Assembly (NCBI RefSeq): GCF_004137855.1 | Contig: NZ_QBKB01000002.1 | Location: forward strand, 1,227,224 to 1,291,223 | Direction: 5' to 3' | DNA: 64,000 bases | Origin: Methanohalophilus profundi | Lineage (GTDB): Archaea; Halobacteriota; Methanosarcinia; Methanosarcinales; Methanosarcinaceae | Shown: piece by piece, positions 1-9,170 of the stretch | Numbering within the stretch: position 1 is the first letter of the stretch | Layout: every line of letters begins with the position of its first letter | Made by a program: the position numbers and the translations under genes | Notes under the pieces: model-generated | What the model was told of the DNA's origin: nothing | Database searches by the model: none | What the model saw: the letters and a program-made list of their open reading frames with translations, nothing else

Positions 1-656
1 CGGATGTTGCTCATATCGCAGGCCTCATTGCGGCCGGTGAACATCCAAGTCCGGTGCCATATGCTGATTTTGTAACAACGACCACACACAAAACACTGAG
101 GGGTCCCCGCGGAGGGATGGTCATGTGTTGTGAAGAATATGCAAAAGGTGTGGATAAAACAGTTTTCCCCGGTATCCAGGGTGGCCCTCTCATGCATATT
201 ATTGCTGCCAAGGCAGTTGCGTTTAAGGAAGCTCTTTCTGTTAAGTTCAAGCAGGACCAGAAACAGACCGTGAAAAATGCAAAAGCTCTCTGTGCAAACC
301 TTATAGAACGTGATTTTGATATTGTGGCCGGTGGCACGGATAACCATCTTATGCTCATCAATCTAAACAAATATGATCTGACCGGTAAGGAGACTGAGAC
401 CTATATGAGCAATGGTGGGATTGTTATCAACAAGAACACTATTCCTTTCGAAACCCGGGGCCCCTTTATTACAAGCGGTTTGCGTGCAGGCACTCCTGCG
501 GTCACCACTCGTGGTATGAAGGAAGCTCAGATGGAAGATGTTGCTAACTTCCTAGAAACAGTAATCCAGAACCCTAAAGACCAGACTGTACTGGATCAGG
601 TTAATGCTGATGTACAGCAATTGTGCAATGACTTCCCGATCTACAAGCATCTCTAA
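1..656 (+). CDS. glyA: Serine hydroxymethyltransferase, 3' part (5' end outside window)
   Basis: This PLP enzyme moves the serine hydroxymethyl group to a tetrahydropterin, giving glycine and a methylene-pterin. The frame is open from base 3, and about 217 C-terminal residues are present. The stretch [14 protein letters not shown] is the family signature around the PLP-binding lysine (about residue 30 of the fragment), followed by VFPGIQGGP and, near the end, TRGMKEAQM. folD starts 9 bp downstream, so the two are probably co-transcribed. In Methanosarcina the homologous enzyme is tetrahydrofolate-specific, and the folD/folP/metF neighbours suggest the same here. The family assignment is secure; pterin specificity is inferred from context. 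Confidence 0.96.
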   Translation, partial: DVAHIAGLIAAGEHPSPVPYADFVTTTTHKTLRGPRGGMVMCCEEYAKGVDKTVFPGIQGGPLMHIIAAKAVAFKEALSVKFKQDQKQTVKNAKALCANLIERDFDIVAGGTDNHLMLINLNKYDLTGKETETYMSNGGIVINKNTIPFETRGPFITSGLRAGTPAVTTRGMKEAQMEDVANFLETVIQNPKDQTVLDQVNADVQQLCNDFPIYKHL

Positions 657-665
657 GGTGATTTA

Positions 666-1526
666 ATGGCGGGTGAAGCTAAACAGGGAATCATAGACGG
701 CAGAGCGATTTCAAAGCAGATTGAGGCTGAATTAACAGAAGAAATCTCTTCGATGAAGGCCGATACCGGTATAATCCCCGGTCTTGCAACTATCCTTGTG
801 GGGCAAGACCCCGCCTCACAATTGTATGTGCGACTGAAGCATAAAGCATGTGACAGGGTAGGCATCTATGCGGAGGATCAGAAACTCGATGCTTCTATTA
901 CCCAGGAGGAACTGCTGGATGTGATAGAGAATCTGAACACACGTGCAGATATCCATGGTATACTGCTTCAGTTGCCCCTGCCTCAACATCTGGATGCAAA
1001 AGAAGCCATGCAGGCCATTGACCCGGCAAAAGATGTGGATGGTTTTCACCCCTATAACATGGGCAACCTGATGATCGGTGACGAGGGCTTTGTTCCCTGC
1101 ACGCCTGCGGGGATAATCCTTGCTCTTGAATATTATGATGTCGACATTGAAGGAAAGGATGCTGTGGTAGTTGGCCACAGTAATGTAGTTGGCAAACCCA
1201 TGGCAGCAATGCTCTTAAACCGCAATGCTACAGTGGCGGTATGCCATGTTTACACCAGAGATCTTAAAAGTTACACCGCAGGTGCCGATATACTTGTAGT
1301 TGCAGCCGGTGTCAAGCATCTCATCAAAGAAGATATGGTCAAAAAAGGAGCTGTTGTTTTTGATGTGGGAATCACCGAAGAAGAAGGCAAGATATATGGT
1401 GATGTGGACTTTGAGAATGTTGTGAATAAAGCCTCACTTGTTACACCGGTGCCAGGAGGTGTGGGACCTATGACTATAGCCATGCTTCTGACCCATGTGA
1501 CCTTTGCTGCAAAGAAAATTGAATAA
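666..1526 (+). CDS. folD: Methylene-tetrahydrofolate dehydrogenase / methenyl-tetrahydrofolate cyclohydrolase
   Basis: This bifunctional enzyme interconverts methylene-, methenyl- and formyl-tetrahydrofolate in the cytoplasm. The 286 residues match the usual FolD length. Visible signatures are YVRLKHKAC (catalytic Tyr/Lys region, about residues 55-63), LPLPQHLD, the Rossmann motif [11 protein letters not shown] (about 175) and the C-terminal [14 protein letters not shown]. The ATG is preceded by AAGGTGA at 655-661, which supports the start. It lies between glyA and folP, the H4F gene grouping known from Methanosarcina barkeri. Most methanogens use H4MPT-type enzymes instead, so FolD marks a dedicated folate branch for biosynthesis. 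Confidence 0.97.
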   Translation: MAGEAKQGIIDGRAISKQIEAELTEEISSMKADTGIIPGLATILVGQDPASQLYVRLKHKACDRVGIYAEDQKLDASITQEELLDVIENLNTRADIHGILLQLPLPQHLDAKEAMQAIDPAKDVDGFHPYNMGNLMIGDEGFVPCTPAGIILALEYYDVDIEGKDAVVVGHSNVVGKPMAAMLLNRNATVAVCHVYTRDLKSYTAGADILVVAAGVKHLIKEDMVKKGAVVFDVGITEEEGKIYGDVDFENVVNKASLVTPVPGGVGPMTIAMLLTHVTFAAKKIE

Positions 1527-1562
1527 TTATCCTGTTAAATATAAAAACATCTGGTAATTTCA

Positions 1563-2797
1563 ATGGTCGTCGATGTTGACATATGCGGACTAAATGTAGG
1601 AGACAACCACCCTGTAAGATTGATGGGTGTATTGAACCTCAGCCATGAATCCTTTTATAAGGGGTCTGTTGTCAGGGAAGATTCCCTCATTGATGCTGCT
1701 TCTGCAATGGTGGAGGAAGGTGCGACCGTGCTTGACATAGGCGGCCGCTCCACCTGGCCCCTTGCCGAACCCATAAGCAAGGAAATAGAGCGGGAACGGT
1801 TACTTCCTGCAATAGATGCCCTTGCAGGAAACGTGGATGCTGTCCTTTCAGTGGATACTGTATTTGCGGATATTGCCGATCAGTGTCTTGACAGGGGCGC
1901 TGACATTGTAAATGATGTTTCCGGTTTAATGACAGATGAAAACATGGTGGATGTGGTGGCAAACCATGAATGTCCTGCTGTTGTGATGGCATCCCGGAAT
2001 TACCGGGTGACGTGCTTGGGATGGATGCAGTTATGGATTCCCTGGAGGCAATCATTGAGCTGTGTGAAGGGAAGGGTATTGATACGGATCGATTAATTCT
2101 GGATCCGGCTATTGGTAAATGGATCCCTGAAAAAGATCCGATATATGATCTTGAGACCTTTGACCGTTTTGAACGTCTGCAGATCTTTGGAAAACCGGTT
2201 CTTGCAGCCCTTTCCCGTAAATCTTTCATAGGTGAGGTCCTGAACAAGTCCGCTGATGAAAGATTATATGGAAGTCTGGCAGCAACCGCAATTGCTGTGC
2301 ATAAAGGAGCGCACATTATACGGACCCACGATGTGGCTGCGACAACTGATGCTGTGCAAATAGCTGAGGCGATACGCGGCAGAATACCCTGTCAGGAATC
2401 TGATGAAAGGCAGGTGAGAATGCTGGAGATTACCGATCCGGATGATTCTGTAAGGGTGATGAAATCCCTGGGTGTGACTTCAACCGGGGCACAGGTTATG
2501 AAAAATAAATCCTTGCTGTTCAATCTTCTTGTGTGCAATATTACAACCACAGAAGCCCTTATCATCAAGCAGGAAATTCTGGCAAGAGGCGGGGATGCAT
2601 GTCTTGAGCGAAATGCCATATCGCATGAGACTGAGAATACAGATCTGATTGTCATGGGCACCCTGCTGCAGCTGAAAAAGCTTGTTGCAAAACTTCAGTG
2701 CCAGGCCAGGGGTTTGCCCCAGATGGCCACGATGATGGACACAGTTCTGGATGAATATTATGATGTAAAATATCGTTATTCTTCCTGGAAATCTTGA
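1563..2797 (+). CDS. folP: Dihydropteroate synthase family protein with C-terminal extension (frameshifted in this sequence)
   Basis: FolP joins a pterin diphosphate to p-aminobenzoate to make dihydropteroate. Frame 1 (from 1563) carries MGVLNLSHESF, LDIGGRSTWP, LSVDTVF and DIVNDVSG. The frame changes at about 1998-2002, where GGAATT probably lacks one A, and continues with LPGDVLGMD, LILDPAIGKW, AALSRKSFIGEVL and RTHDVAAT, all classic DHPS blocks. Restoring one base gives about 411 residues. After about residue 285 comes an extra domain of roughly 125 residues, rich in TTEALIIKQEI-type helices, that bacterial FolP lacks. A sequencing deletion is more likely than a pseudogene because both halves are well conserved. 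Confidence 0.85.
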
Positions 2798-2867
2798 TTA
2801 ATCTCTTTTTCTATTGGTTATTGTGGTGAATGGCGGGTCTTTTTATACCGTCACGTTCCAAATATTA

Positions 2868-2914
2868 TATATACCATAATATCATGATTTTGTATGGTTG
2901 GTGCAATACCGTGC
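2868..2914 (+). promoter_or_regulatory. Promoter/start-region element, copy A
   Basis: A 47-nt segment that begins with a TATATA box and contains TATGGTTGGTGCAATACC (2893-2910) then GTGC. It matches 8720-8766, upstream of thioredoxin, at 43 of 47 positions. The conserved core lies about 25 nt after the TATA box, where archaeal transcription should start. In this copy TGGTGCA and TGCACCA (about 2898-2924) form an extra 7-bp inverted repeat. The hydantoinase-like start codon is about 140 bp downstream. An operator or 5' leader element is inferred. Confidence 0.6.
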
Positions 2915-3055
2915 GATATGCACCACGAATTTGCTGCATGCTCGTACATAAAAACCGGAATTTTTATTGCAGGAGTTATTTTGTCCTGTGGGTTAAACTA
3001 ATTATATCTATGGATGGTATCTTATTAATGAACCGATTTATTGGAGACAACTATT

Positions 3056-4978
3056 ATGCAATATAGTATGGGGATTGATGCAGGTGGCACATATACGGAT
3101 TCGGTTATAATCAGGGATTCGGACGGAGCAGTTATCGATTCGAATAAAGCTCTTACCACTTATCCGGATCTTCTTGAAGGAATAAGAAATTCGCTTGACG
3201 GGCTGGATCAGGAGTACCTTACAAATGTAAAATTAGTATCTGTCTCCACCACCCTGTCCACGAACACTATTCTGGAAAAAACCGGTTACCCTGTGGCACT
3301 GTTGATGATAGGGGATTATTCGATTCCTGAAGGGCATTCTATTGACAATTCCATTGTAATTAAGGGAGGGCATGGCTCTTATGGGGAAGAATTAAGTCCT
3401 CTGGATGAGCAGGCCATCAGGGATTATGTAACAAAAATGAAAGGGAAGGTGTCGGCTTTTGCCATTTCTTCCTATTTTAGTGTACGTAACCCAAACCATG
3501 AATTGCGTGCAAAAGATATCGTAAAAGAAATTACCGGAATGCCGGTGGTCTGTGGCCATGAGCTGTCCCAGGCACTAGGGGCCTATGAAAGAGGAGTTAC
3601 TGCTTATCTCAATGCCCAGTTGATACCTATAACAAGTCAGTTCATAGAAACAGTTATTGGTGAAATGGAAAGACGTAACATTACTGCTCGTCTTCTGATG
3701 CTCAAATGTGATGGTTCAGTTGTGGGTATCGATGAGGCAAAGGAAAAACCCATTGAATCCATATTTTCAGGTCCTGCAGCAAGTCTTGTCGGTGCTTCCT
3801 ACCTATCGGATTCTCCTACATGTCTTGCTATTGATGTCGGTGGTACCAGTACCGATGTAGCCATGGTAAATGATGGGTTGCCCGAGATTACCGACAGGGG
3901 CGCAGTAGTGGGAGGCTGGCAGACCAAGGTACAGGCCCTACGCATGGAGACTTCAGCTATGGGTGGAGATAGCCACGTTTGGATCAAAGCCCAGAAGATA
4001 AACATTGGCCCTCGCAGGGTCATGCCTCTATGTGTAGCAGCTTCGAAGTGGCCATCTATTATTGACAAGCTCAAACTTTCACGTACTCCTTCCAAAATGC
4101 AGATGTGTGAGAATATCCAGCCCACCAAATTCTTTGTTAAAACGGGTAAAGAGGTTCCAAACATCAGTAAGCTTGAGCAGGAGATTCTGGATAATATAGG
4201 TGAGAAACCTGTCTCTGTAACTGAAATATTCATCGACAGATTGCCTTCTCCTCTGCTTTTGGACAGGCTGATCCAGAAAAGACTGGTGCAGGCTATCGGT
4301 TTCACTCCTACGGATGCATTACATGTACTCGGCGAATATGATGCCTGGAATGCGGAAGCATCCCGTATAGGTGCAAACACACTGGGCAGGTTGACTTTTC
4401 TGGAAAAAAGCAAGTTTTCCGAGGCTGTAAAATCCAAATTTGCCCATAATATGGCATTATACATAATGGCCTATCTTCTCCGGAAGGTGGATAAAGAGGA
4501 AATTGAGACAATTATTGCAAACCAGAAGGAGTTTTTCAGTCATTTCAAAGTAGATGTTCCGGTCATACTACTGGGCGGACCTGTAAGTGCTTATGTGAAT
4601 GAAGTGAATGAATTGCTTGATGCCGACATAATCCTCCCTGAACATGCGGAAGTTGGTAATGCTGTGGGGGCACTTGTGGGTAAAGGTATCAAACGTGTGG
4701 AGATTCTGATTCGTACGGTTTCCAAGGGTAATAAAACAGGTATAATGATGTTCTCCCCGCATGGCAGGCAAAAATTCCCGGGTTATCCGGATGCTCTTGA
4801 AGCAGCTGAAAAACTCGGCAGGGAAATGGTGCTTGAATACATGAAAGAAGCCGGTCTGGATCGCGGAGATGTTAAAGTGGAAGTCAGCAAGCAGGAAATC
4901 AAACTCTATGAAGGTGGCTTGCCTATTGAGACCAAGCTGACTTTTGTGGGTATAGGAATGCCTGAGATTGAAAAATAA
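3056..4978 (+). CDS. Hydantoinase/oxoprolinase family protein (HyuA-like ASKHA fold)
   Basis: A 640-residue protein with two ASKHA phosphate motifs: GIDAGGTYTDS at the N-terminus and AIDVGGTSTDVAMV at about residue 260. These are the DxGGTxTD signatures of HyuA-type ATP-dependent hydantoinase/oxoprolinase subunits. A late LLGGPVSAYVNEV block and EVGNAVGALVGKG fit the family. No HyuB-like partner is in the window, so the substrate is unknown. The ATG at 3056 has GGAG at 3043-3046; an upstream in-frame TTG at 3041 overlaps that ribosome site and is less likely. It sits between folP and metV/metF, but a link to one-carbon metabolism is only positional. Its promoter carries the element shared with thioredoxin. 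Confidence 0.85.
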   Translation: MQYSMGIDAGGTYTDSVIIRDSDGAVIDSNKALTTYPDLLEGIRNSLDGLDQEYLTNVKLVSVSTTLSTNTILEKTGYPVALLMIGDYSIPEGHSIDNSIVIKGGHGSYGEELSPLDEQAIRDYVTKMKGKVSAFAISSYFSVRNPNHELRAKDIVKEITGMPVVCGHELSQALGAYERGVTAYLNAQLIPITSQFIETVIGEMERRNITARLLMLKCDGSVVGIDEAKEKPIESIFSGPAASLVGASYLSDSPTCLAIDVGGTSTDVAMVNDGLPEITDRGAVVGGWQTKVQALRMETSAMGGDSHVWIKAQKINIGPRRVMPLCVAASKWPSIIDKLKLSRTPSKMQMCENIQPTKFFVKTGKEVPNISKLEQEILDNIGEKPVSVTEIFIDRLPSPLLLDRLIQKRLVQAIGFTPTDALHVLGEYDAWNAEASRIGANTLGRLTFLEKSKFSEAVKSKFAHNMALYIMAYLLRKVDKEEIETIIANQKEFFSHFKVDVPVILLGGPVSAYVNEVNELLDADIILPEHAEVGNAVGALVGKGIKRVEILIRTVSKGNKTGIMMFSPHGRQKFPGYPDALEAAEKLGREMVLEYMKEAGLDRGDVKVEVSKQEIKLYEGGLPIETKLTFVGIGMPEIEK

Positions 4979-5012
4979 GGAGGCTTGTATTCAATTATTT
5001 ACCCTCCTTTTT
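4977..5012 (+). terminator. Hairpin terminator after hydantoinase-like gene
   Basis: AAGGAGG (4977-4983) pairs with CCTCCTT (5003-5009), followed by a T-run. The left arm overlaps the stop codon. The loop is long (19 nt), so the structure is only moderately convincing; the T-rich tail alone could end transcription in an archaeon. Confidence 0.45.
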
Positions 5013-5097
5013 CACCCTTCATGAATAGTATAAGGCTAATTCTTCGATACACTGGTAAACTTTAATACCATCTTTTCCTTTTGCAGAATGGATACCT

Positions 5098-5709
5098 ATG
5101 ATAATCTCCTCTTCCAAACCCTTTGAAGAAATCCTGGAAAACCTCGATGATCCCGGCAAGATATTTGTGCTGGGCTGCGGAGTCTGCGCCACCAAGTTAC
5201 ATGTGGGCGGGGAACCTGAAGTTGAGGCTATGTGCCGCAAACTAAGGAATGCAGGAAAAGAAGTAATTGGTGGAGGAGTTGCAAAGGCTGCCTGCAGCAT
5301 TAAATCAAAGGAGAGTTTGCTGGAGAATGATCCTGCAATTGAGAAAGCCGACACCATTATAGTAATGTCCTGTGGCAGCGGTCTTTCAGTGGTTTCCTCT
5401 CTTGTGGATGTTCCGATGCATCCTGCAACAAACACCGATTCACTGGGCGGATATTCAGAAGGCCATGTCAGAAAAGACCTGTGTGCCATGTGTGGCAGTT
5501 GTATTGCAGATTTTTTTGGCGGTGTCTGTCCGACGGCCCGCTGTCCCAAGGGTCTTATGAATGGTCCCTGCGGTGGTGCAATGGAAGGTAAATGTGAAGT
5601 TGACCCGGACAGGGATTGTGCCTGGGAATTGATCTACTTAAGGCTCAAAGAGATCGGTCGGCTGGACCTGCTGGAGAAGATTTTTGAGCCCAAGGAATAT
5701 GACGGTTGA
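5098..5709 (+). CDS. MetV-like protein (methylenetetrahydrofolate reductase C-terminal domain, cysteine-rich)
   Basis: A 203-residue protein of the MTHFR_C/MetV type, the small partner of MetF in acetogens and methanogens. Cysteine motifs are abundant: LGCGVCATK near residue 35, CAMCGSC at about 130, then CPTARCPKGLMNGPCGG and GKCEVDPDRDC. These suggest Fe-S or zinc binding, as in acetogenic MetV, which carries electrons to MetF. metF begins 27 bp downstream, so a MetF-MetV complex is likely. The ATG at 5098 has no strong ribosome site. The family is clear; the electron-transfer role is inferred. Confidence 0.85.
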   Translation: MIISSSKPFEEILENLDDPGKIFVLGCGVCATKLHVGGEPEVEAMCRKLRNAGKEVIGGGVAKAACSIKSKESLLENDPAIEKADTIIVMSCGSGLSVVSSLVDVPMHPATNTDSLGGYSEGHVRKDLCAMCGSCIADFFGGVCPTARCPKGLMNGPCGGAMEGKCEVDPDRDCAWELIYLRLKEIGRLDLLEKIFEPKEYDG

Positions 5710-5736
5710 GTATTACTATTTCCTTTTCCCACTTCG

Positions 5737-6654
5737 ATGAGTTTAAAAACCAATGTTACATATTATCCTAGCATGCCATCTGCATTCAAGGAAAAACTGC
5801 TGTCCGATGAATTTGTAATCACCTCAGAGATATCGCCACCCAAGGGAGTGGATGTCTCCTCGGCCTTTGAGGAAGCAGGACTGGTAAGGGATTATGTGGA
5901 CGCTTTTAACGTTACCGATAATCAGCGTGCGGTTATGCGCATGTCTCCTCTGGCAATGGGTCACCTGTTAAAGGGGCAGGGGCTGGATGTTGTTATGCAG
6001 TTTACATGCAGGGACCGTAATCGTCTGGCTCTCCAGTCCGACTTGCTCGGCGCTTATGCAATGGGTATGGAAAATGTCTGTATAATGTCCGGGGACTATC
6101 CGACAAAAGGGGATAATCCCGGTGCAAAACCGGTGTATGATCTTGATTCTGTACAGTTGCTAGGGGCAATGAATCGGTTGGAGGAAGGATACGATATTGC
6201 AGGCAACCCTCTGGAATCGGCTCCCTCCTTTACAAAAGGGGCGGTATGTAATACCGAACCCGGTAAGCCGCTACAGCTAATGAAACTCGAAAAGAAAGCA
6301 CGTATGGGTATTGATTTTTTCCAGACCCAGGCCGTCTATGATATTGGGCTTTTTGAGACATTCATGGACAGTATTTCCCATGTGGAGGTGCCGGTGCTTG
6401 CGGGGCTCATTCCTCTCAAATCCGCTCATATGGCCCGTTTTATGAATGAGAAGATTCCTGGCATCCATGTAGGGGATGAACTGATAGCACGCATGGAATC
6501 CTCAACTGACCCTGCAGAAGAAGGCCTTCTAATATGTGCCGAACAAATTCGTGAATTAAAAAAGGTGTGCAGGGGCATACATCTCATGCCCATTGGCCAT
6601 TACAGGCACATAACGGCCCTCTTTGAAATGGCCGGTTTATATGAAAAGAACTGA
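5737..6654 (+). CDS. metF: Methylenetetrahydrofolate reductase
   Basis: A 305-residue TIM-barrel flavoprotein that reduces methylene-H4F to methyl-H4F. Family blocks include FVITSEISPPKG near the N-terminus, NVTDNQRAV, LQSDLLGAYAMG followed by SGDYPTKGD, and FFQTQAVYD with VLAGLIPLKS later. It has the usual MetF length and directly follows the MetV-like gene, so the two probably form a complex. It is distinct from the F420-dependent Mer enzyme of methanogenesis. A methyl-H4F role in methionine synthesis is likely but inferred. thiC follows after 21 bp. Confidence 0.92.
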   Translation: MSLKTNVTYYPSMPSAFKEKLLSDEFVITSEISPPKGVDVSSAFEEAGLVRDYVDAFNVTDNQRAVMRMSPLAMGHLLKGQGLDVVMQFTCRDRNRLALQSDLLGAYAMGMENVCIMSGDYPTKGDNPGAKPVYDLDSVQLLGAMNRLEEGYDIAGNPLESAPSFTKGAVCNTEPGKPLQLMKLEKKARMGIDFFQTQAVYDIGLFETFMDSISHVEVPVLAGLIPLKSAHMARFMNEKIPGIHVGDELIARMESSTDPAEEGLLICAEQIRELKKVCRGIHLMPIGHYRHITALFEMAGLYEKN

Positions 6655-6675
6655 CTACCCCTCCAAGGGATTATT

Positions 6676-7920
6676 ATGCTTACACAGATTGATCATGCCA
6701 AAAACGATGAATTGACCGCTGAAATGCAGCAGGTCGCAGTACAGGAAAATATGGACCCTGATACGGTACTGTCCCGTGTCAAGGAGGGTAGCCTTGTAAT
6801 CATGACAAGACAGGGCAATTCTCCGGTTGCAATTGGAAAAGGGGCTACCACCAAAATCAATGTAAATCTCGGCAGTTCCGCTGCGAGTATTGATCCCTCC
6901 TCAGAGATTGAAAAGGCCCGGATTGCCGAAAAATATGGTGGTGATACCATAACCGATCTTTCAATGGGTGGGGACATTCCGCACATTCGTAAAGCAATTA
7001 CTGAAAACACCACCTTGCCATTGACTACGGTCCCTGTCTATCAGGCAGTTGTCGAATGCGGACTGAAAAATGTTACTTCAGCTGACATACTTTCTTATCT
7101 CAGATCCCAGGTAGATGAAGGTATCAGCTCCGTTGTATTGCACTGTGTTGAAAAACAAATGCTTGAAGAAGTGAAAGGTTCAGGCAGGTTAATGGGTATG
7201 GTTTCCAAAGGCGGCTCATTTACCAGTGTCTTCATGCTTGGCAGTGGTTGTGAAAATCCATTCCTTGAAAACTTCGATGAGGTCATGGAAATTCTCCGGG
7301 ATAAGGATGTGGTGCTGTCTTTGGGTAACACTATGAGAAGTGGCTGTATCCATGACAGGCCGGATAAGGCCCAGCTTATGGAGATGGAAAACAATGCAGC
7401 CCTTGCAAAACGTGCCAATGAGCAAGGCGTGCAGGTAATCATAGAAGGGATGGGTGGGCATGTGGCGGCCGCTTCCATTCCTGAATATGTTGGGACCTAT
7501 CGCTCCAAATCTCCTCATCCCCTTTTTGTGGCAGGTCCTCTGCCTACGGATATTGCTCTGGGCTATGATCATGTCGCAGGTGCTATAGGGGCAAGTATGG
7601 CTAGCGGTGCAGGTGCCGACTACCTCTGTTACATAACTCCTTCCGAGCATCTTTCCCTGCCAACTCCGGACCAGGTAAGACAAGGGCTGGTTGCTTTCAA
7701 AATCGCGGCCCATATAGGTGACTCGATGAAATACGGTATGGCAGAAAAAGATTGTCTGCTTGCAAAAAGACGCGCCAGTTTTGATTGGGAAGGGCAGATG
7801 GAACTTGCTTTTGATCAGGACCGTCCAAGGGATTTTTGTCCGATGGAGGGGCCATGTTCCATGTGCGGGGAATACTGTGCCATCCAGATAATGGGGGAAT
7901 ATCTTGCAGAAGGCGAATAA
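6676..7920 (+). CDS. thiC: Phosphomethylpyrimidine synthase ThiC
   Basis: This radical-SAM enzyme turns aminoimidazole ribotide into the HMP-P pyrimidine of thiamine. The 414 residues match archaeal ThiC. Visible blocks include GGDTITDLSMGGDI, TVPVYQAV, GMGGHVAAASIPEYV and the C-terminal cluster motif GPCSMCGEYC, which gives the CxxC...C ligands of the 4Fe-4S cluster. It lies 21 bp after metF with no room for a riboswitch in the gap. cofE begins 10 bp after its stop, so metF, thiC and cofE are probably one transcript. Confidence 0.97.
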   Translation: MLTQIDHAKNDELTAEMQQVAVQENMDPDTVLSRVKEGSLVIMTRQGNSPVAIGKGATTKINVNLGSSAASIDPSSEIEKARIAEKYGGDTITDLSMGGDIPHIRKAITENTTLPLTTVPVYQAVVECGLKNVTSADILSYLRSQVDEGISSVVLHCVEKQMLEEVKGSGRLMGMVSKGGSFTSVFMLGSGCENPFLENFDEVMEILRDKDVVLSLGNTMRSGCIHDRPDKAQLMEMENNAALAKRANEQGVQVIIEGMGGHVAAASIPEYVGTYRSKSPHPLFVAGPLPTDIALGYDHVAGAIGASMASGAGADYLCYITPSEHLSLPTPDQVRQGLVAFKIAAHIGDSMKYGMAEKDCLLAKRRASFDWEGQMELAFDQDRPRDFCPMEGPCSMCGEYCAIQIMGEYLAEGE

Positions 7921-7930
7921 ATCTCCTTCA

Positions 7931-8701
7931 ATGCAGCTCATAGGTGTAAAAACCCCCATTATAAATTCCGGGGACAATGTTGTAGAGGTACTTTCAAAAG
8001 CTTTTGCAGAACAATCCATTACTCTGGAAAATGGTGATGTGGTAGTGCTGGCCGAATCTGCAGTTGCTACAGCTGAAGGAAGGATCGTGAACCTATCAGA
8101 CATAAGTCCCACACAACAGGCACTGAAACTGGCCCACCGCTACAGTCTGGATCCGCGGGAAATGGAATTGGTGTTGCAGGAATGTGATGAAGTATTCGGA
8201 GGGGTGCCCGGTGCAGCATTGACCATAACTAAAGGAAATCTTTCTCCCAATGCAGGAATTGATGGTTCCAATGCCCCGGAAGGGCATGTTGTCCTGCTTC
8301 CTGAGGATGCCGATAAAAGTGCTTCAGTTATCAGGAAAGGACTCAGGGAAAAATTTGGATGTGATATCGGTGTAATTGTGGGTGACAGTCGCACCCAGCC
8401 CCTGCGATTGGGGTGTGTGGGTGTGGCGCTTGGCACCTCCGGCCTGATTCCGGTTGAGGATGCCAGGGGGGAGAATGATCTGTTTGGAAATATCCTTCAT
8501 ATCACTCATAAGGCCGTGGCGGATAATATTATGTCTGCCTGCCAGCTTGTGATGGGTGAGGGTGGAGAAAGTGTTCCCTGTGTAATTGTGAGGAATGCAC
8601 CTGTAATGTTGGTCGATGAAGATGTGCCTATGCCCCTGTTTTCCAGGGAAGAATGTATGTATTACAGCAATATTCGTATGAACGGTACATCGAAACCCTG
8701 A
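7931..8701 (+). CDS. cofE: Coenzyme F420-0:L-glutamate ligase
   Basis: CofE adds glutamates to F420-0 using GTP, completing the deazaflavin cofactor of methanogens. About 256 residues, the expected size for the single-domain archaeal enzyme. Characteristic stretches are MQLIGVKTPIINSGD at the N-terminus, ESAVATAEGRIV, GVIVGDSRTQPLRLG in the second half and GVALGTSGLIP. I chose ATG 7931 because it begins at the conserved N-terminus; an in-frame TTG at 7904 lies inside thiC. It ends the + strand run that begins with metV/metF. Confidence 0.95.
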   Translation: MQLIGVKTPIINSGDNVVEVLSKAFAEQSITLENGDVVVLAESAVATAEGRIVNLSDISPTQQALKLAHRYSLDPREMELVLQECDEVFGGVPGAALTITKGNLSPNAGIDGSNAPEGHVVLLPEDADKSASVIRKGLREKFGCDIGVIVGDSRTQPLRLGCVGVALGTSGLIPVEDARGENDLFGNILHITHKAVADNIMSACQLVMGEGGESVPCVIVRNAPVMLVDEDVPMPLFSREECMYYSNIRMNGTSKP

Positions 8702-8719
8702 TGTTTGCACCAGTAAGTT

Positions 8720-8766
8720 TATATAAGATAACATCATGATTTTGTATGGTTGATGCAATACCGTGC
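8720..8766 (+). promoter_or_regulatory. Promoter/start-region element, copy B
   Basis: It begins with TATATA and matches copy A (2868-2914) at 43 of 47 positions, including ATCATGATTTTGTATGGTTG and TGCAATACCGTGC. The thioredoxin start codon lies 68 nt after its end. An ACCGTG/CACGGT dyad overlaps its 3' edge (about 8760-8776). A cis-regulatory element at the transcription start is the best reading. Confidence 0.6.
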
Positions 8767-8833
8767 AACCCACGGTAAAGCATTTCAAAGATACTGTTGT
8801 AGATATATGTGGTAATATTCAAGGTGATATCAG

Positions 8834-9103
8834 ATGAGTAATGTTGTATTATATGATTTCAGCGCCACCTGGTGTGGCCCATGCAAGATGCAGAAACCAA
8901 TTCTTGAGAACCTGGAGGAGGAATTCGGCGACAAGGTCGATATAAAGGAAGTTGATGTGGATCAGAGTCCGGATCTTGCAGGGAAATTTGGAATTCATGC
9001 AGTACCTACCCTGATCATCGAAAAAGATGGTTCGGAAATTAAAAGGTATACCGGCGTAACAAGTGCCGATATACTGAGTGCTGAACTGAATAAATTGTTC
9101 TGA
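8834..9103 (+). CDS. Thioredoxin-like protein
   Basis: An 89-residue single-domain thioredoxin with the active site ATWCGPCKMQ at about residues 12-21. The cis-proline segment HAVPTLIIEKDG is at about 58-69. It is shorter than bacterial thioredoxin (about 105) and matches compact archaeal thioredoxin/glutaredoxin-like proteins. No signal peptide, so it acts as a cytoplasmic disulfide reductase. It has its own promoter carrying the element shared with the hydantoinase-like gene and, in part, atwA. That hints at a redox role tied to MCR activation, but this is only a hypothesis. Confidence 0.93.
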   Translation: MSNVVLYDFSATWCGPCKMQKPILENLEEEFGDKVDIKEVDVDQSPDLAGKFGIHAVPTLIIEKDGSEIKRYTGVTSADILSAELNKLF

Positions 9104-9109
9104 TACATT

Positions 9110-9136
9110 CTCCTTTTTCTTTTCTCTTCTTTTTTC
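9110..9136 (+). terminator. T-rich transcription end after thioredoxin
   Basis: Just after the thioredoxin stop come three runs of T (within CTCCTTTTTC, TTTTCTC and CTTTTTTCGG). Archaeal polymerase often stops at such oligo-T tracts without a hairpin. Confidence 0.5.
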
Positions 9137-9170
9137 GGAAATGGTAAATAAGTTGTAATCCTTTCCTGTC

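Noticed and set aside
2830-3066. Open frame of 78 codons upstream of the hydantoinase-like gene
   Set aside because: It covers the promoter element, has Cys/Tyr/Ile-rich random-looking sequence and no ribosome site; the region is better explained as a promoter.
6655-6675. TPP riboswitch before thiC
   Set aside because: Only 21 bp separate metF and thiC, too short for the riboswitch.
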